From: Paraburkholderia oxyphila NBRC 105797
Lineage (GTDB): Bacteria; Pseudomonadota; Gammaproteobacteria; Burkholderiales; Burkholderiaceae
DNA length: 64,000 nucleotides
Direction: 5' to 3'
Assembly (NCBI RefSeq): GCF_000685075.1
Contig: NZ_BAYD01000004.1
Location: 62,001-126,000, forward strand
Below are positions 62,043-64,000 of this stretch, in pieces. Numbering within the stretch: the first letter of the stretch is position 1; each line of letters opens with the position of its first letter. The translations under genes and the position numbers were made by a program. The notes under the pieces are model-generated. The model was not told where the DNA came from. It was given only the letters and a program-made list of their open reading frames with translations, and did no database searches.

Positions 62043-62795
62043 TCAGAATCGCCCGGAAAGCAGATATCCCGCTTGCGGCACCTGCGCCTTTAGCCCGAGC
62101 GTCTTGAGAATCCGGTAGACCGTGGCAACGGACGCGGACAAAACGGGCTTGCCGAGCCGATCCTCAACCGTCTGAATGGAGGGCAGCGACGGCATTTGCA
62201 CGCATGCCGACAGCACGACGGCATCCGCGTTGCGGATATCGAGGCGATCCGCATGCGCAACGAGGTTCGCAGGATCGAGGCGCCCCACTTCGAGATTGTC
62301 CGCGACCTCGAGGCTGATGGAATCCGTCACCTCGATGTCTTCGCTCTCGATGTAGTCGATGACTTGCTGCGTTAGCGACTTCATATACGGCGTAATGATC
62401 GCCACACGCTTGAATCCCATCGTCTTGATCCCCTCCACCAGCGCGCCGGCGGAACTCACGATCGGCGTTGGCGCACCATTGCCCTCCACCACCTTCTTCA
62501 AACGTGCCTCGGACTGGCGATGATAGCCGGCGCCCTGGCACATGATGGCGACGAGGCAGGCGTACGCCAGCACATCGCATCGCGCGTCGCTGAGCTCGAG
62601 CGCGCAGCGGTCGCTGTCCACGTCCATCTTGCGCAGCTCCTCCGGTGTCACGTGCATCATCCGCATGCGCGCCGAGTGAAACGTAAAACGCTCTTCAGGA
62701 AAGAGTCCGTAGCGCGACGTCAGCATTGCGGGAATTTCCGTCTCCATCGTGGTGTTGGAGCTCGGTACGATCTGACCAATCCGATAATGCTTCAT
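62043..62795 (-). CDS. Maleate isomerase-like Asp/Glu racemase family protein
   Basis: A 250-residue enzyme of the maleate cis-trans isomerase family (cofactor-independent). MKHYRIGQIVPSSNTTMETE opens the protein; the two catalytic cysteines are Cys80 (YACLVAI) and Cys198 (LSACVQMPSL). AAGGTGG 8 bases upstream supports the start at 62795; an in-frame ATG at 62822 would overlap the transporter stop. Coupled with an MFS transporter, it suggests use of maleate or a related acid such as from nicotinate or gallate breakdown, which is inference. Confidence 0.85.
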   Translation of the reverse strand: MKHYRIGQIVPSSNTTMETEIPAMLTSRYGLFPEERFTFHSARMRMMHVTPEELRKMDVDSDRCALELSDARCDVLAYACLVAIMCQGAGYHRQSEARLKKVVEGNGAPTPIVSSAGALVEGIKTMGFKRVAIITPYMKSLTQQVIDYIESEDIEVTDSISLEVADNLEVGRLDPANLVAHADRLDIRNADAVVLSACVQMPSLPSIQTVEDRLGKPVLSASVATVYRILKTLGLKAQVPQAGYLLSGRF

Positions 62796-62821
62796 TTCAA
62801 AATCCACCTTTACAAAAGTCA

Positions 62822-64000
62822 TCAATTGCCACTCGTCAGTTCGACACCCCGCGTCTCGCGGAGGGCAAACACGAGCAGTGCGGCGCACACATAAGCGATA
62901 GAAGCGATGCAGTAGGTTTTCGTGAAGCCTATGAACGGCATCAGAGCGGGCACCAGCTTGATGCCGGCAATCGCGCCCACCCGGCCGAAGTTGAAGCAGA
63001 AGCCGGCGGCCGTCGAGCGCACGCTGGTCGGAAACAACTCCGCATACCACGCACCGAATCCGCTGAAATACCCTGTGAAGAATCCCAGCGCCGCGCTGAG
63101 CAACCCGATCACGAGGATGTTGGCCGCCGTCATGGCAAGCTTGCCGTGGGTCAGCGGGAGCATCGTCACGCCATAGGCGAACAACGGCACCGCGATCGCT
63201 ACGCCCACGAAGAAGGCCGCGAACGCGCGCCGCCTGCCGTAACGCTCGGCGAGAACGCCGTAGTAGAGGTAGCCCAGCGTTGCGCCAATGCCCGTCCACA
63301 CGAGGAATACCGGTGCTTCATCCACGCGCACATGCAGCACGCTCTGAAGATAGGTGGCGGTGAACGTGGTGATGATCCAGTAGCCGAACATGCCGAGGAT
63401 GGAGATCACCAGTGCGATGAGCGTCGTGCGCCGGTATTGCGGCGCGAAGATCTGCGTGAGCGAAGCCTTCCTGGCGTTTTGCCGGAGAAATTCCCGATTG
63501 GCCAGCCAGACCGGGGATTCCTTGACGAACAGGAGAATGATCGCGCCCATCGCGTAAGCCGGAATCGACGCAAGGATGAAGAGGCGGCGCCACGAATCGG
63601 GATCGTTCGCGTTGAGGAAACTCCACGCGAAGATTGCGGCCAGCAAGCTGCCGCCGGACCAGCCGGTCTGCAGGAGCGAAATGGCTCTCGCCCGGCCCGA
63701 AGCTGGCCAGATTTCGCTCACGAGTGCGACGGCGGCCGACCAGAGGCCACCCACGCCGATCCCCACGGCAAACCGGTACACATTCAGCTCAGTCAGGCTG
63801 TGCGCGAATCCGCACAGCAGCGTGCCCGTGCCATAGGTCAGGACCGAGATCAGCAACGTGCGTTTGCGGCCGATCTTGTCGGACACATTGCCGAGAAAGA
63901 ATCCACCGATGCCAGTCGCGAAGAGAAACCACGCAACCGTCGATACGACGTCACGCAGCGTTGCAGAGAACGTGTGCGCAACGGAAAGGATGATGAACCC
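62822..64000 (-). CDS. MFS transporter (partial, runs off the window)
   Basis: The open frame reaches the last base of the window, so the N-terminus is missing. About 392 residues are present, with the family motif SDKIGRKRTLL between helices 2 and 3 and LAERYGRRRAFAAF in the second half; the ending is LRETRGVELTSGN. It resembles sugar-acid/aromatic acid:H+ symporters. Being upstream of, and abutting, the maleate isomerase-like gene, it may import that substrate. Confidence 0.88.
   Translation of the reverse strand, partial: GFIILSVAHTFSATLRDVVSTVAWFLFATGIGGFFLGNVSDKIGRKRTLLISVLTYGTGTLLCGFAHSLTELNVYRFAVGIGVGGLWSAAVALVSEIWPASGRARAISLLQTGWSGGSLLAAIFAWSFLNANDPDSWRRLFILASIPAYAMGAIILLFVKESPVWLANREFLRQNARKASLTQIFAPQYRRTTLIALVISILGMFGYWIITTFTATYLQSVLHVRVDEAPVFLVWTGIGATLGYLYYGVLAERYGRRRAFAAFFVGVAIAVPLFAYGVTMLPLTHGKLAMTAANILVIGLLSAALGFFTGYFSGFGAWYAELFPTSVRSTAAGFCFNFGRVGAIAGIKLVPALMPFIGFTKTYCIASIAYVCAALLVFALRETRGVELTSGN

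Overview
The window reads as chromosomal DNA of a high-GC betaproteobacterium, most probably Paraburkholderia/Burkholderia or a close relative in Burkholderiales. The reasons are the strong G/C third-position bias, the heme operon type, the PhaB-type acetoacetyl-CoA reductase, the compact ribose operon ending in LacI and ribokinase genes, and several small families (DUF3022-like, PGDYG, DUF2092) common in that group. Genus is inference; there is no rRNA gene in the window. I found no tRNA, rRNA, CRISPR array, prophage or plasmid genes.

Layout. 1-9.3 kb: the end of a D-2-hydroxyacid dehydrogenase coupled to a LacI regulator, then small envelope and unknown proteins, an Lrp/AsnC regulator facing a saccharopine dehydrogenase-like gene across a palindromic operator, a P-loop kinase coupled to an orphan cydX, a lipoprotein and corA. 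9.5-18 kb: ribose operon rbsB-A-C-R-K and a methyl-accepting chemotaxis protein that shares a predicted RbsR box with rbsB. 18.4-26.9 kb: a hydratase, the stress cluster prkA-yeaH-spoVR, and a SulP transporter. 27-34 kb: a beta-glucoside operon (GH1 enzyme, ABC importer, LacI regulator) with a 16-bp palindromic operator. 34-40.6 kb: heme uptake (receptor, HmuS, T, U, V) under a promoter whose spacer holds a Fur box.

40.8-48.8 kb is a mixed accessory stretch. It holds a cytochrome c peroxidase gene with a large internal deletion, an IclR regulator with a CoA-transferase/citryl-CoA lyase pair and an IclR-like operator, a coupled lipoprotein and Pro/Gly-repeat protein, a toxin-antitoxin pair, an insertion sequence remnant and a nitroreductase.

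48.9-61.5 kb is a sulfur-metabolism island and the most interesting part. A sulfonate-type operon (TauD-like dioxygenase, ABC importer) runs into an AprA-like flavoprotein and a two-cluster ferredoxin. Next to it are a YeiH family exporter with a coupled small Cys-rich protein, then phaB, a family 2A encapsulin shell gene with its cysteine desulfurase cargo, and a ferredoxin-NADP reductase. Encapsulins of this family are known; their placement beside a complete sulfonate module with an unassigned flavoprotein/ferredoxin pair is the part that looks new. 62-64 kb: a maleate isomerase-like gene and an MFS transporter that runs off the window.
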